The translations under genes were made by a program, and so were the position numbers. Of a stretch of 64,000 nt of DNA, positions 1 through 8,579 are shown in pieces. Source of the DNA: Yanshouia hominis (lineage in GTDB: Bacteria > Bacillota > Clostridia > Oscillospirales > Ruminococcaceae). Within the stretch, counting starts at the first letter, position 1. Each line of letters opens with the position of its first letter. The stretch covers positions 1 to 64,000 of the forward strand of contig JACRTB010000003.1 in NCBI GenBank assembly GCA_014385025.1, written 5' to 3'. The notes below the pieces were generated by a model. The model worked only from the letters and a program-made list of their open reading frames with translations. It did not search any database and was not told the DNA's origin.

Positions 1-707
1 GCCTCCAGCATCCCCAGGCACTTGTCGCCAACGATGAGTTTTACGCCGTTCAGACCGCGGCCACGAAGCCACTCAAAAAAGCTGATCCAGCTGGCCTTGT
101 CCTCTTTCATCCCCTCGGCAGCACCCAGAACCTCGCGGTATCCGTCCTCATTGACCGCGATGGCAACCAGAATTGCCACATTTTCATACTCTCCGCCCCA
201 GTTTCGGCGCAAATAGATCCCATCCACATAGACGTACGGATAACGGCCGCCCTGCAGGGGGCGGTTACGCCAATTCTCAATGTGGGCATAGGCTTTTTTG
301 TTCAGCTCACTGATCGTGGAGGGTGAGACCCTGCTTCCCCACAGCGCTTCTGTAATGTCCTCCACACGCCGGACGGATACGCCTGCCAGGTACATCTCAA
401 TAAGGGCCTCCTCCACACTGCTCTCCCGGCGGCGATACCGTTCAATAATAGCTGTCTCAAATGAGATCCCCTTGAGCTTGGGCACCTTGAGAGTGACGTC
501 TCCGGAAGTAGTGGTGAGATTCCTGCTGTAGTGGCCGCCGCGGTAGCCCTGACGCTCATCGCTGCGCTCATACCGGGCCGCCTGGGTCAGTTTCTCCGCC
601 TCGGTCTCCAGCAGCTCATTCAGGGTCTCTTCCACACTGCCACGAACCAATTCCTTGATCTGACCCTTGATTACTTCCTCATTCAGCTGTACAATCTTTT
701 CAGGCAT
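1..707 (-). mobile_element. IS256-family (Mutator) transposase, N-terminal part, cut by window edge
   Basis: The minus strand from 707 to the window edge reads as one open frame starting MPEKIVQLNEEV and never meeting a stop. It contains VDGIYLRR near residue 167 and, at the edge, GVKLIVGDKCLGM. These match the catalytic-domain style of Mutator-type DDE transposases, where the first aspartate sits in a VDG(I/L)(Y/F) motif and a later aspartate in a GDxxxG segment. Such enzymes cut and paste their own insertion sequence. The start at 707 has the ribosome site AAAGGAG about 10 bases upstream. About 235 residues are visible; full members are near 400, so the catalytic C-terminus lies outside the window. 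I did not find its terminal inverted repeat downstream of the start. Confidence 0.85.
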
Positions 708-1344
708 GGTTTGCTTTCTCCTTTCAGAATGGTGTGTCGCAACTTCATTCTATCAGAGATCTGCAAACCTTGTCTCTCTTTTTATCTCTTTTTTAATTTG
801 CGCAACTTATCTTACCTTATCCCACAAAATCAGAAAATTCAGATAAATGAGAGCAAAATAAAAATCCTGCGTATTCGCAAGCCACCCAAAATTCCAAAAC
901 AAATCGGTTTTTGATGGGTGCTATCAATCTGCTATCAAATTGGGAATCTGAAAATCAAAAACCCAGTGTTTATGCGGGTTTGCGGGCCCTCATATCCACT
1001 TTTTGCTTACTTCCACTCTGTTCCGGATTTGCTTTCACAGCTATTTTCAGTGCTTTTTGGTGCCTTTATTCGCAAAATTCCCACTCAATCAAATTCAGCG
1101 ATATTTTGATTGGCAGAGGATCCGTGTACTTTTCGTGTACCTCGGTTTCAGGCATACTCTGCGTATCATTTCCGTTCTTTTTAACTCTAATTTTTAAATT
1201 TATCACAACGTCCCACCCATCACAATTATTCCTCATAAGAGTAATCAGCAGTTTCCCCTAATAAAAATAATATTATGATGCTGCCACAACAAGGCATGGG
1301 CTTCTATATGAAACCTATGTCTTGTTTTTTTGTTCAAGCTTATA
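708..1344. other. Gene-free AT-rich debris with integration-end motifs
   Basis: No believable gene lies between the transposase and the Fic gene. The stretch holds paired TATCAA motifs (about 915-945), a copy of ATGCGGGTTTGCGGG (about 973-988), the string ATTCCCACTC near 1078, and paired GTGTAC motifs near 1123-1140. All four motif types recur around the downstream end of the integrase gene at 18.85-19.09 kb. I infer that this is the decayed end of an integrated element of the same family. The order of motifs differs from the 18.9 kb copy, so this is not a simple duplicate. Confidence 0.4.
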
Positions 1345-2376
1345 TTACTCAGCCAATCTATATGCCCAGTGCCCATGGACTCTGCACTTAACCAGTTTTC
1401 CCTCTTGAGACAACTGTGACAGAATCCGATTGGCTGTCGCTGCCGAAACCCCGCACAGTTCTCGTACCTCAGCGTTCATGATGTGGTCATGAGTTTTCAG
1501 ATATGCTTCAATCGTTTTCCAGCGGAGCATCGGCTTGTCTTTAGGAGCATCGCTCATTTCATCCCTCGTGCTAATTACTTCTATGAGTGATGCTTTGATG
1601 GCGGACAACATGAATTCAATAAATACGGTAGACTCTCCCTGGTCATTTGAGGCATTGATCGCCGCATAATATTCCTGCTGGCGGTCGTGGATGATCGATT
1701 CCACCGGGAGCCAGGCAAAGGCCGGATTCCAGTTGGAAAGCAGCAGTGTGTGCCACAAACGGCCGATTCTGCCGTTTCCATCTGCAAAAGGATGAATCAG
1801 TTCCAATTCATAGTGGAACACACAGCTGCGGATCAACATGTGGATTTCGCTGGTCCTCGCCCAGTCCAACAGTTCTGTCATCAAATCAGGGACATATTGG
1901 GGAAGGGTTCCAAAATGCAGGATGTGACCCTCGTGATCCACGACACCCACAGGACGTGTGCGGAAGACCCCGGATTCCTCAACCAAGCCCCGTGTCAAAA
2001 TTCCATGGGCAGTCAATAAGTCATCCACCGAATAAGGGTCGAGTTGGTCCAAATGCTCGTAAACCTCATAAGCATTTTTGACCTCGGCGATATCTTTGGG
2101 CGGCGCTAAAACATGCTTCCCGTTTAGAACGGCGGTCACCTGTTCCAGAGAGAGTGTATTCTGTTCAATCGCCAGCGAGCTGTGAATCGTTCGGATACGA
2201 TGAACGCGACGCAAGGTGGGATTGGCAGAATATGGGTTGGCAGCGGTCAAATTTCCCACCAGTTCAGCAATTTCCGCTACAGAATCGATCATGGGATTGG
2301 TAATTTCAAAGGGCGGTTTTCTATTTTTCATGTGGCACCCCATTTTGTCATTCGTTTCATCTATTTTATCATGCAT
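1345..2376 (-). CDS. Fic-domain AMP transferase with self-inhibitory helix and C-terminal winged helix
   Basis: Fic proteins move AMP (sometimes other nucleotides) from ATP to hydroxyl side chains of target proteins. The catalytic loop HPFADGNGR is at residues 195-203 with its histidine intact. An N-terminal SSLAIEQN at about 66-73 matches the (S/T)xxxE(G/N)-type inhibitory helix of class II Fic proteins, which hold themselves off until the helix is displaced. The last 70 residues (YLKTHDHIMNAEVRELCGVS onward) look like a DNA-binding winged helix, so autoregulation is possible. At 343 residues the length is normal. The start is uncertain: Met16 (base 2331) has a GGGGTG sequence just upstream and may be the true start. 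No antitoxin partner is adjacent. Confidence 0.85.
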   Translation of the reverse strand: MHDKIDETNDKMGCHMKNRKPPFEITNPMIDSVAEIAELVGNLTAANPYSANPTLRRVHRIRTIHSSLAIEQNTLSLEQVTAVLNGKHVLAPPKDIAEVKNAYEVYEHLDQLDPYSVDDLLTAHGILTRGLVEESGVFRTRPVGVVDHEGHILHFGTLPQYVPDLMTELLDWARTSEIHMLIRSCVFHYELELIHPFADGNGRIGRLWHTLLLSNWNPAFAWLPVESIIHDRQQEYYAAINASNDQGESTVFIEFMLSAIKASLIEVISTRDEMSDAPKDKPMLRWKTIEAYLKTHDHIMNAEVRELCGVSAATANRILSQLSQEGKLVKCRVHGHWAYRLAE

Positions 2377-2460
2377 CGCTCATTTCATCAATCAAAAATA
2401 AATGCTTTACAGTAAAATCCTCAACACAACACAACCAAACGCCATCGTGAAAATCGGTGA

Positions 2461-2808
2461 CGTTTCCCATTCATAGGCAAGCTGGGGTATGAGGACCCCA
2501 TTGGCTTCCTGAGAAAAAAGTACTGCAGGCGGACGGTGGAGAGCGATGCCCAGATCAACCATATCGCGCAATTTTTGAATCGGCCGGAACTCTTTGACCA
2601 GTATGCTCTGCAGAATATGCACAGCAGCCTTTATGATTGCTTGGGTTTCGATCTGGAGCCATTTGTGAAAACAGACAGTCCCCCCGTTTGCGGGAGTTGC
2701 ATGCGGTTTCAAGAAGGGATCTGTTGGCAATACGAGGCTTTTGTCAGCGGGGATCTGGGTGCCTGCGATGCTTTCTCAGAGAGGTTGGACAGCAAAAGCA
2801 ACAACTAA
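2461..2808 (+). pseudogene. Fragment of an unrecognised cysteine-containing protein
   Basis: An open frame runs from just after a stop at 2458 to 2808. Its first good start is a GTG at 2536, without a convincing ribosome site. The reading KLGYEDPIGFLRKKYCRRT continues upstream of that GTG without a start, which suggests the 3' end of a longer gene. The C-terminal part has CGSCMRF, a later single C, and ACDAFSE, a spacing seen in small zinc-binding tails of integrative-element proteins. I do not recognise the family. It may be expressed as a 90-residue protein or be dead. Confidence 0.35.
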
Positions 2809-2984
2809 AGGAGGATTGACTGCAAGGATCAAACACTTTCTGGGTATCTTTACATAAAGTTTTCTTATGGGGAGTGCTGACGAAAAATCGTGAGAAATTA
2901 ACCTATATCAAATTTTACGGCCATGTATTCGACGTGAAGCACCCTATATATCAAAAATCTTGATGCACGCAAGGTAATGAGAGA

Positions 2985-3023
2985 GAAGGGGCTGTTGCAA
3001 AATAAAAATGCAACAGCCCCTTC
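2985..3023. terminator. Hairpin terminator downstream of metK
   Basis: The arms AAGGGGCTGTTGCA and TGCAACAGCCCCTT form a perfect 14-bp stem with a short A-rich loop, just past the metK stop on the minus strand. It is nearly symmetric, with T-rich sequence on both sides, and could also stop leftover plus-strand transcripts. Confidence 0.8.
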
Positions 3024-3026
3024 TTT

Positions 3027-4214
3027 CTATGCTATTTCCTCTATTTGAAAGCACAACTTCCATTTTTTAGCCAATGAAGTATCCTCCCAGGGCATACCCT
3101 CTGCGTTTGCCCCAAAATGCCCGTAGCAGGAAACCAGGGAATAAATCGGAGCGCGCAGATTAAATTTCTGGATAATGGCTGCCGGCCGCAGATCGATGCT
3201 GGATTCCACCAGCCTTTGAAGCTCTGTCCGATCCAGTTTTTCCGTGCCAAATGTGTCGATCCGGATGGAAACCGGCTGCGCAACGCCGATGGCATAGCTT
3301 AACTGAATTTCACATTGATCGGCAAATCCCGCGGCAACAATATTTTTTGCAATATAGCGGGCTGCATACGCTGCAGAACGGTCCACTTTGGTGGGATCCT
3401 TCCCTGAAAATGCTCCTCCTCCATGGCGGGCATATCCACCATAGGTATCGACAATGATTTTGCGTCCGGTAAGTCCTGTGTCAGCGGCAGGGCCGCCCAA
3501 CACAAAGCGTCCGGTAGGGTTTATATAAACCTTCGTTTGCCCGTCTAAAAGATGTGCGGGGATAACCGCTTTGATTAAATTTTCAAAAATATCTTCCCGC
3601 AGCTTGTCCATCTCCACATCCGGATCATGCTGTGCCGATACAACTACGGCAGATACTCTTTTGGGCTTTCCATTGTGATACTCAACGGTGATCTGAGCCT
3701 TTCCATCTGGGCGCAGATAGGGTAGTTCACCTGATTTTCGCAGTTCGGTCAGCTTACAGGTCAGCTTATTGGCAAGCTGGATGGCAAGAGGCATATAATC
3801 TTCGGTTTCGCTGCAGGCATACCCGAACATCATCCCCTGGTCTCCGGCGCCGATGTCCTTGTCCCGTTGTTTCTTACTTTCCAAAGAGCAATCCACTCCC
3901 ATGGCAATATCCTGAGACTGCCGGTGCAGCGTACAGGTGATCGCACACTGATCGGTAAAACCCAGCAGCGGATCGGTGTATCCAATCTTCCGAATAACGT
4001 CTCTGGCGCAGGAAACATAATCCACCTCTGCCGCGGTGGTGATTTCCCCCATGATATGCACGGCTCCGGGTTCTGCAATTACCTCACAGGCACAGCGGCT
4101 CTGTGGGTCCTGCTCCAAAAGCGCATCCAATATACGGTCGGCAATCTGGTCGCAGACCTTGTCGGGGTGGCCTTCCGTCACCGATTCCGATGTAAACAGC
4201 ATTTTGTCGCTCAT
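3027..4214 (-). CDS. metK: S-adenosylmethionine synthetase
   Basis: This enzyme makes S-adenosylmethionine from methionine and ATP in the cytoplasm. Family signatures are plain: [20 protein letters not shown] at the N-terminus (ATP and metal site), the [12 protein letters not shown] hexapeptide region near residue 121, and [20 protein letters not shown] near 260. At 395 residues it is full length. GGAGGG lies 9 bases before the ATG. It begins 18 bases after the radical SAM gene upstream, so the two are almost certainly cotranscribed, which would supply cofactor for that enzyme. A core enzyme beside accessory genes may be a second, dedicated copy. I saw no SAM riboswitch upstream. Confidence 0.97.
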   Translation of the reverse strand: MSDKMLFTSESVTEGHPDKVCDQIADRILDALLEQDPQSRCACEVIAEPGAVHIMGEITTAAEVDYVSCARDVIRKIGYTDPLLGFTDQCAITCTLHRQSQDIAMGVDCSLESKKQRDKDIGAGDQGMMFGYACSETEDYMPLAIQLANKLTCKLTELRKSGELPYLRPDGKAQITVEYHNGKPKRVSAVVVSAQHDPDVEMDKLREDIFENLIKAVIPAHLLDGQTKVYINPTGRFVLGGPAADTGLTGRKIIVDTYGGYARHGGGAFSGKDPTKVDRSAAYAARYIAKNIVAAGFADQCEIQLSYAIGVAQPVSIRIDTFGTEKLDRTELQRLVESSIDLRPAAIIQKFNLRAPIYSLVSCYGHFGANAEGMPWEDTSLAKKWKLCFQIEEIA

Positions 4215-4232
4215 TGTAGTTGCTTCCCTCCT

Positions 4233-5609
4233 TTATTGTTTGCCTGCACCGCAGCCTGCACAATTTCCGGAGCAGCTCCACAGCTTATCGGCAGTGGCAA
4301 TCCAGTTTTCGGCGTAGGGTACACACTTCCCACAGAGATGCTCCGCGCTCTCGGGAGACTCCATATCGGTGGAGTGAGCGCCGGAACGCTGGACCATTGA
4401 CCGCAGACACTCCGGGTTTTCCAGCATGGGGCAGGGACGCAGGTGGTTGTTGTTAAAGGGCTGCCCCTCCTTATAGGCCATGAACAGCGGGGACTGGTAG
4501 GCTTCCAGCAGCGTCTTTTCATGGATATTGGAATCGGAGTAATGGATGAATGCACAGGGTTCAATATCGCCGTTGGCATTGATATGCAGGTAGTTTCTCC
4601 CGCCTGCAATACAGCCTCCCACAAATTCGCCGTCGTTCTGGAAGTCGATGGTAAAGATCGGTTTGCTGTCGCGGTATTCACGGATTTTATGGTACATGAT
4701 TTCCCGTTGTTCAGGAGTTGGGAGCAGATCGGTGACAGCCTCGTTGCCCACCGGCATATAGTGGAAGAACCATGCGAACTTTGCGCCTTTCAGAACCAAA
4801 TGGTCGATGTAGCTTTCGGAGCTGATGGAATCCACATTTTTGCTGGTGTAGCAGCAGGAGGCGCCAAAGGGCAGCTTCTTCTGATGCAGGAGATCCATTG
4901 CGCGCATAACAGCCTGATAGGTGCCTTTGCCGCGGCGGAAGTCGGTCGCTTCTTCAAAGCCCTCCACGCTGATGGCGGGAACAAAGTTTTTCACCCGCAG
5001 CATCTCGTCTGCAAATGCCTCGTCGATCAGCGTACCGTTGGTGAACGCCAGGAACATACAGTCGGGGTGGGCTTCACAGAGGCGGATAATATCTTTCTTG
5101 CGCACCAGCGGCTCGCCGCCGGAGTAAATGTACATATAAGTGCCAAGCTCGGTACCCTGGTTGATGATGCCGTCCAGGGTTTCATAGCTCATATTCAGTT
5201 TGTCGCCGTATTCCGCCGCCCAGCATCCGGTGCAGTGCAGGTTGCAGGCAGAGGTAGGGTCCATCAGGATCGCCCAGGGGATATTGCATCCATATTCTTC
5301 CTTTGATTTTTTCTGCCGGGAAGAACCCACCAGGGCGGCGTTCACGATGAAATTCTCAAAAAACACCTTGCGCACCTCTGGGTCAATATCTGTCCACAGG
5401 CTTTTGATCATCTGGTACCAATTGTTGTCCGGATGTTCCAGAATATCATGGAATACCTTGCGCTGGCTGGCATAGAGATTCTCTTTATCAAACTTGTCCG
5501 CCCACTCCAGCAGCTTCGGCAGATTCTTGTCCAGATCGCCTTCCATGTAGTCCAAGACCTTTTTGACCGCAAAACTTTGCAGATTCTCTTTCATATTTTT
5601 TTCACTCAT
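4233..5609 (-). CDS. Radical SAM enzyme with SPASM-like C-terminus
   Basis: The cluster-binding motif CNLHCTGC (CxxxCxxC, about residues 122-129) shows a radical SAM enzyme, followed by the GGEPL motif (SGGEPLVRK) that contacts SAM. The C-terminal third is cysteine-rich: a CxnGxxxxC element ending NGDIEPC, then RPCPMLENPEC, CGKC and a terminal CSGNCAGCG. This points to extra auxiliary iron-sulfur clusters as in SPASM enzymes, which often modify peptides or proteins. About 100 residues precede the barrel. The ATG at 5609 is chosen because AAAGGA lies 10 bases upstream; a GTG at 5615 is the alternative. It is cotranscribed with metK and diverges from a cysteine-less paralog. No small substrate peptide gene was found nearby, so the substrate is unknown. 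Confidence 0.9.
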   Translation of the reverse strand: MSEKNMKENLQSFAVKKVLDYMEGDLDKNLPKLLEWADKFDKENLYASQRKVFHDILEHPDNNWYQMIKSLWTDIDPEVRKVFFENFIVNAALVGSSRQKKSKEEYGCNIPWAILMDPTSACNLHCTGCWAAEYGDKLNMSYETLDGIINQGTELGTYMYIYSGGEPLVRKKDIIRLCEAHPDCMFLAFTNGTLIDEAFADEMLRVKNFVPAISVEGFEEATDFRRGKGTYQAVMRAMDLLHQKKLPFGASCCYTSKNVDSISSESYIDHLVLKGAKFAWFFHYMPVGNEAVTDLLPTPEQREIMYHKIREYRDSKPIFTIDFQNDGEFVGGCIAGGRNYLHINANGDIEPCAFIHYSDSNIHEKTLLEAYQSPLFMAYKEGQPFNNNHLRPCPMLENPECLRSMVQRSGAHSTDMESPESAEHLCGKCVPYAENWIATADKLWSCSGNCAGCGAGKQ

Positions 5610-5615
5610 GTTCAC

Positions 5616-5844
5616 TCTGTCCTTTCTCGTTCATCAACCTCATTTTTGTCATTTGGTTGTCTGGTGTTGTCCCCATCTTACTGGGAATACAGCAAAAAGT
5701 CATTGGACAGAGGCAGGTGTGTGGGGAATTTTGTGACAAACCGAAAAACTGTTACCTTTTTGGACAATCACGCGGTTTTGTCCCTATGCAGCCAATGCTG
5801 TCTTACGGTATGCTATATGGGTAAAAGCTACGGAAAGAAGAGGT
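5616..5844. promoter_or_regulatory. Divergent control region of the radical SAM gene pair
   Basis: This 229-bp gap separates the radical SAM gene from its paralog. It carries TCATTGGACA near 5690 and TTTTTGGACAA near 5757, followed by TGTCCC. The same words occur, partly as inverse complements, in the control region of the P-type ATPase gene at 8.43-8.52 kb. I infer a shared binding site, perhaps for the TetR-type regulator encoded at 7.8-8.3 kb. Confidence 0.45.
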
Positions 5845-6867
5845 ATGGCGCAAATGAAGCAGGATATGAATCGGATGCTCATCGAGGCCACCATCCGAAG
5901 AGTACTGAAAAATATACAGGAATCACCCGAAAGAGCGGTCCGCAATCTGGTGGATTTGGGGCTGGAGTTTTCCGATGGACGGTTTCAAAAACAATTTTTA
6001 AGAACGACTCAAAAGATGCTGCGCAATCAGGAGAGCGCCTACTATTCCCTTGTCCGAAATGTAATCGATACGGTCGATCCGGATATACTGACGACTTTTG
6101 GCGTCAATCTCGGCTACAACGGATGTACAAAAGGCGCGAAAAAGATACGGGAAATCGAAGCGGAACAGGGCTTCAATATTCCGTGGTCCTTATCGCTATC
6201 CCTCAATGAAGAAAAGCTGGTCGCTGATCCCGGTTTTTACCCGGATTTGCTGCGGCAGGGCGTTTCGCTGGGGATCTACACATATGTGTTGTTTACCCTG
6301 GGCAATCCGGAAAAGGTGATCCCTCTGATACAGGGCGAGCCGGACTGTGCGTTTGTGTTTTTTCTTCGCGGGCATCAGATAACCGATTCCTTCCTTGCCA
6401 AAATGAAAGGGATCAAGAACGTCATGTTCGCTGTCTACGACAATGAACATGCACCCTCGGCCTGCCAAATGCTCCGGGAGAGTAAACAGTTGTACTCGGT
6501 CTATCTGCGCTACACGGCCAAGGACAAAGAGCGTATTCTCAGCGAGGAATGGTTTGAGTCCATCCTTCCCATGAAGCCCGCATTTGTTATTTTGCGGACA
6601 GATGAACATGATCAGCCCGAACTGCGCCGGAGCATTTATCAGCATGTGATTGCTGTCCGCAACAGCCAGCAATACCCGTTTATTCTGATGGATTTGAAGT
6701 ATGACGTTCTGGCGATTGACAGAATTGTCTCGGACGGGGAGTGTGTAGCCGGATTTGATGCAGATGGAAAGTTGCGGACACACGAGGGCATCAACGGTGA
6801 AGAGCGGTTCAATATTTTTTCCAACAGCCTTGAGCGAGTCTTGCGGGCAATTCAAGTATCGAATTAG
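5845..6867 (+). CDS. Cysteine-less paralog of the radical SAM enzyme
   Basis: This 340-residue protein aligns by eye with the radical SAM protein encoded divergently beside it. Both share a helical N-terminus, a DxDP element before the barrel (DIDPE/DTVDPD), an IPW segment (CNIPWAILM versus FNIPWSLSL), LGxYxYxxxxGxP (LGTYMYIYSGGEP versus LGIYTYVLFTLGNPE) and a PDC segment near (A/V)F. Where the partner has CNLHCTGC this protein has a SLNEEKLVADPG-like stretch with no cysteine, so it cannot hold the radical cluster. Near the C-terminus a DADGK element replaces the NGDIEPC element. I infer a non-catalytic partner, scaffold or substrate-binding subunit. The ATG is preceded by AGAGGT. Confidence 0.6.
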   Translation: MAQMKQDMNRMLIEATIRRVLKNIQESPERAVRNLVDLGLEFSDGRFQKQFLRTTQKMLRNQESAYYSLVRNVIDTVDPDILTTFGVNLGYNGCTKGAKKIREIEAEQGFNIPWSLSLSLNEEKLVADPGFYPDLLRQGVSLGIYTYVLFTLGNPEKVIPLIQGEPDCAFVFFLRGHQITDSFLAKMKGIKNVMFAVYDNEHAPSACQMLRESKQLYSVYLRYTAKDKERILSEEWFESILPMKPAFVILRTDEHDQPELRRSIYQHVIAVRNSQQYPFILMDLKYDVLAIDRIVSDGECVAGFDADGKLRTHEGINGEERFNIFSNSLERVLRAIQVSN

Positions 6868-6996
6868 AGTCCCATCAGGCTTTGTGCATGGGCATCGGTT
6901 TTTCTGTTTGGAAGAAGGAAGATCCTAAGGGTAAAAAAACCAGTCCATCTCCAACATAAAAAGCATTGTCGGGATTATCGGAAGAAGGTGTGTCAG

Positions 6997-7707
6997 ATGG
7001 AGCAATTTCGTGAAAGCAAGCTGGCCGAACGGCAGGCGACCTTAAAAGATTTTTTCGGTGGAAACGATCAGAAAGAACTCCCCGGCGAACTGCTGAGGCG
7101 GATGTTTCAGTTTGAGGAGCTGATGATCAAATATCGGTCGGCCATCCGCGAGGTAACCACCAAATTGGAGATCCTCAACGATGAACTTTCTTCATCCAGA
7201 GAGCGAAATCCAATCGAAAGCATCCAGTCCCGCGTAAAAAGACCGTACAGCATCGCGAAAAAGCTGCGTAAGCAGGGCAAGCCGGTTACAGTAGAGTCGA
7301 TTTCCGACAGCCTGAACGATGTCGCTGGAATCCGTGTGATCTGCCCCTTTATCAACGATATCTACGACGTAGCGGATATGCTGCTGAGGCAGGATGATGT
7401 GAAACTGGTCTCAAAAAAAGACTATATTAAAAATCCCAAAGAAAACGGTTACCGCAGCCTGCATTTGGTGATCGAGATCCCCGTGTTCTTTTCAACGCAA
7501 AAGGAAATGGTCCGTGTAGAAATCCAGATCCGCACGGTCGCAATGGATTTTTGGGCCAGTTTGGAGCACCAGATCCGATATAAAAATGATTCTGCTGAGG
7601 TTCGGGAAATTGCAGACGAACTAAAAGAATGCGCCGATATCATCGCTCAGACGGATCTCAAAATGCAGCAGCTTCGCCAGCGGATGCTGCCGGATGTCCC
7701 GAGATAA
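6997..7707 (+). CDS. Small alarmone synthetase (GTP pyrophosphokinase domain)
   Basis: This 236-residue protein has only the RelA/SpoT synthetase fold, as in the RelQ/YjbM class, with no hydrolase or TGS domain. Recognisable segments are RVKRPYSIAKKL (nucleotide-binding lysines and arginines), DVAGIRVIC, NPKENGYRSLHLV and VEIQIRTVAMDFWASLEHQI. It transfers pyrophosphate from ATP to GDP or GTP to make (p)ppGpp in response to stress. The ATG at 6997 has GAAGAAGGTG upstream; a GTG at 6988 is the other candidate. It stands alone, 130 bases after the radical SAM paralog, and ends at a strong terminator. Confidence 0.9.
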   Translation: MEQFRESKLAERQATLKDFFGGNDQKELPGELLRRMFQFEELMIKYRSAIREVTTKLEILNDELSSSRERNPIESIQSRVKRPYSIAKKLRKQGKPVTVESISDSLNDVAGIRVICPFINDIYDVADMLLRQDDVKLVSKKDYIKNPKENGYRSLHLVIEIPVFFSTQKEMVRVEIQIRTVAMDFWASLEHQIRYKNDSAEVREIADELKECADIIAQTDLKMQQLRQRMLPDVPR

Positions 7708-7719
7708 TTTGTCTCAGAT

Positions 7720-7766
7720 AAAAAAGCTGCCGTCTCGTGCCCAAAGCACAGGACGGCAGCTTTTTT
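7720..7766. terminator. Bidirectional terminator between alarmone synthetase and TetR gene
   Basis: AAAAAAGCTGCCGTC and GACGGCAGCTTTTTT make a perfect 15-bp arm pair around a 17-base loop. The A and T tracts on both sides suit convergent genes, which is the arrangement here. Confidence 0.92.
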
Positions 7767-7788
7767 ATCTATAGTTCCAACCCAATGG

Positions 7789-8343
7789 TCATATAATATC
7801 CGACGAAAAATGCTGAATAACCTTATGGGATGTGCCCCAGAGGCAGGTCTTTAAGCATTGTACAAACTCTTCCGCCGGCATGCAGTCTTTCATCGCGATC
7901 CATCTTTTAATCGAACAGACAAACGCATCGGCAAAAAAATCCACATAGAAATCGAAATGCGCATCGTCACCGAAAATGTTTCTAAAATCATTGGTTATGA
8001 TCATGGAGACAATGTCCCGGAAATAATCAGAAAAAGAATTCTGCCCATCTATATTGAACGTTTTTCGGTAAAAATTCCGGTTGTTATAAAAATAAACGCA
8101 CAAATCCTCCAGCAAGTCCCAGCCCATCGTATATTCCTGCTGCCGGGCAACTGTTATAAATTCGGTGTAGTAAATCCAGTTTACCAGATCGTATTTATCC
8201 TTAAAATGATAATAAAAGCTCTTGCGGTTCATCTGGCATTTTTCGCAGATATCGCCGATGCTGATCTTATCAAAAGACTGGCTTTCCAGCAGTTCTTTGA
8301 AGGCGGCAGCCAAGGCGCGTTTCGTTATATTGGAATCCGCCAG
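7789..8343 (-). CDS. TetR/AcrR-family transcriptional regulator
   Basis: The N-terminal 50 residues are a TetR-type helix-turn-helix: ITKRALAAAFKELLE, then FDKISIGDICEKCQMNRKSF followed by YYHFKDKYDLVNWIY. The remainder is an all-helical ligand or dimerisation domain of the TetR_C_8 style. The start is unusual: the conserved N-terminus ADSNITKR is preceded by GGGAGG and then, 8 bases later, a CTG at 8343. Upstream ATGs (for example at 8397) lack ribosome sites. It diverges from the P-type ATPase operon and is the natural candidate to control it. The effector cannot be read from sequence. Confidence 0.85.
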   Translation of the reverse strand: MADSNITKRALAAAFKELLESQSFDKISIGDICEKCQMNRKSFYYHFKDKYDLVNWIYYTEFITVARQQEYTMGWDLLEDLCVYFYNNRNFYRKTFNIDGQNSFSDYFRDIVSMIITNDFRNIFGDDAHFDFYVDFFADAFVCSIKRWIAMKDCMPAEEFVQCLKTCLWGTSHKVIQHFSSDII

Positions 8344-8431
8344 AACGGCCACCTCCCATAAAATAATTATTTTATAATATATCATATAGGCCATCAAATC
8401 TCAACAAATAATCTGTAAATTCGCGCCGTTT

Positions 8432-8520
8432 CTTTTGGACAAATTGATCGGAGTGTCTAAAAAAGTAACACTTGCCATTGGGTGAGGAAAAGTGTAACAC
8501 TCACACCTTTTGTCCAATGA
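8432..8520. promoter_or_regulatory. Putative operator region between TetR gene and P-type ATPase operon
   Basis: Two related words, AAAAGTAACACTT (8461) and AAAAGTGTAACACT (8488), lie about 27 bases apart. The second contains the perfect palindrome AGTGTAACACT (8491-8501). They are flanked by TTTTGGACAA (about 8434) and TGTCCAATGA (about 8511), which also occur upstream of the radical SAM pair. A TATGAT-like -10 lies near 8539. These are plausible operators for the adjacent TetR protein. Confidence 0.5.
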
Positions 8521-8579
8521 AACCGGCCAAAAAGGATGCTATGATACTGGCATAGACAATTCAAAGGGAGGAAATCATT

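Noticed and set aside
1345..2376. Fic as the toxin of a FicT/FicA toxin-antitoxin pair
   Set aside because: The inhibitory helix is within the same chain (class II type), and no small antitoxin gene flanks it.
5616..5844. A SAM riboswitch controlling the radical SAM-metK operon
   Set aside because: No SAM-I-like kink-turn or pseudoknot pattern or terminator is visible in the leader. The repeated TTGGACA words suit a protein operator better.
5845..6867. Calling the paralog a radical SAM enzyme
   Set aside because: There is no CxxxCxxC or variant cluster motif at the aligned position, so the chemistry is not supported by sequence.
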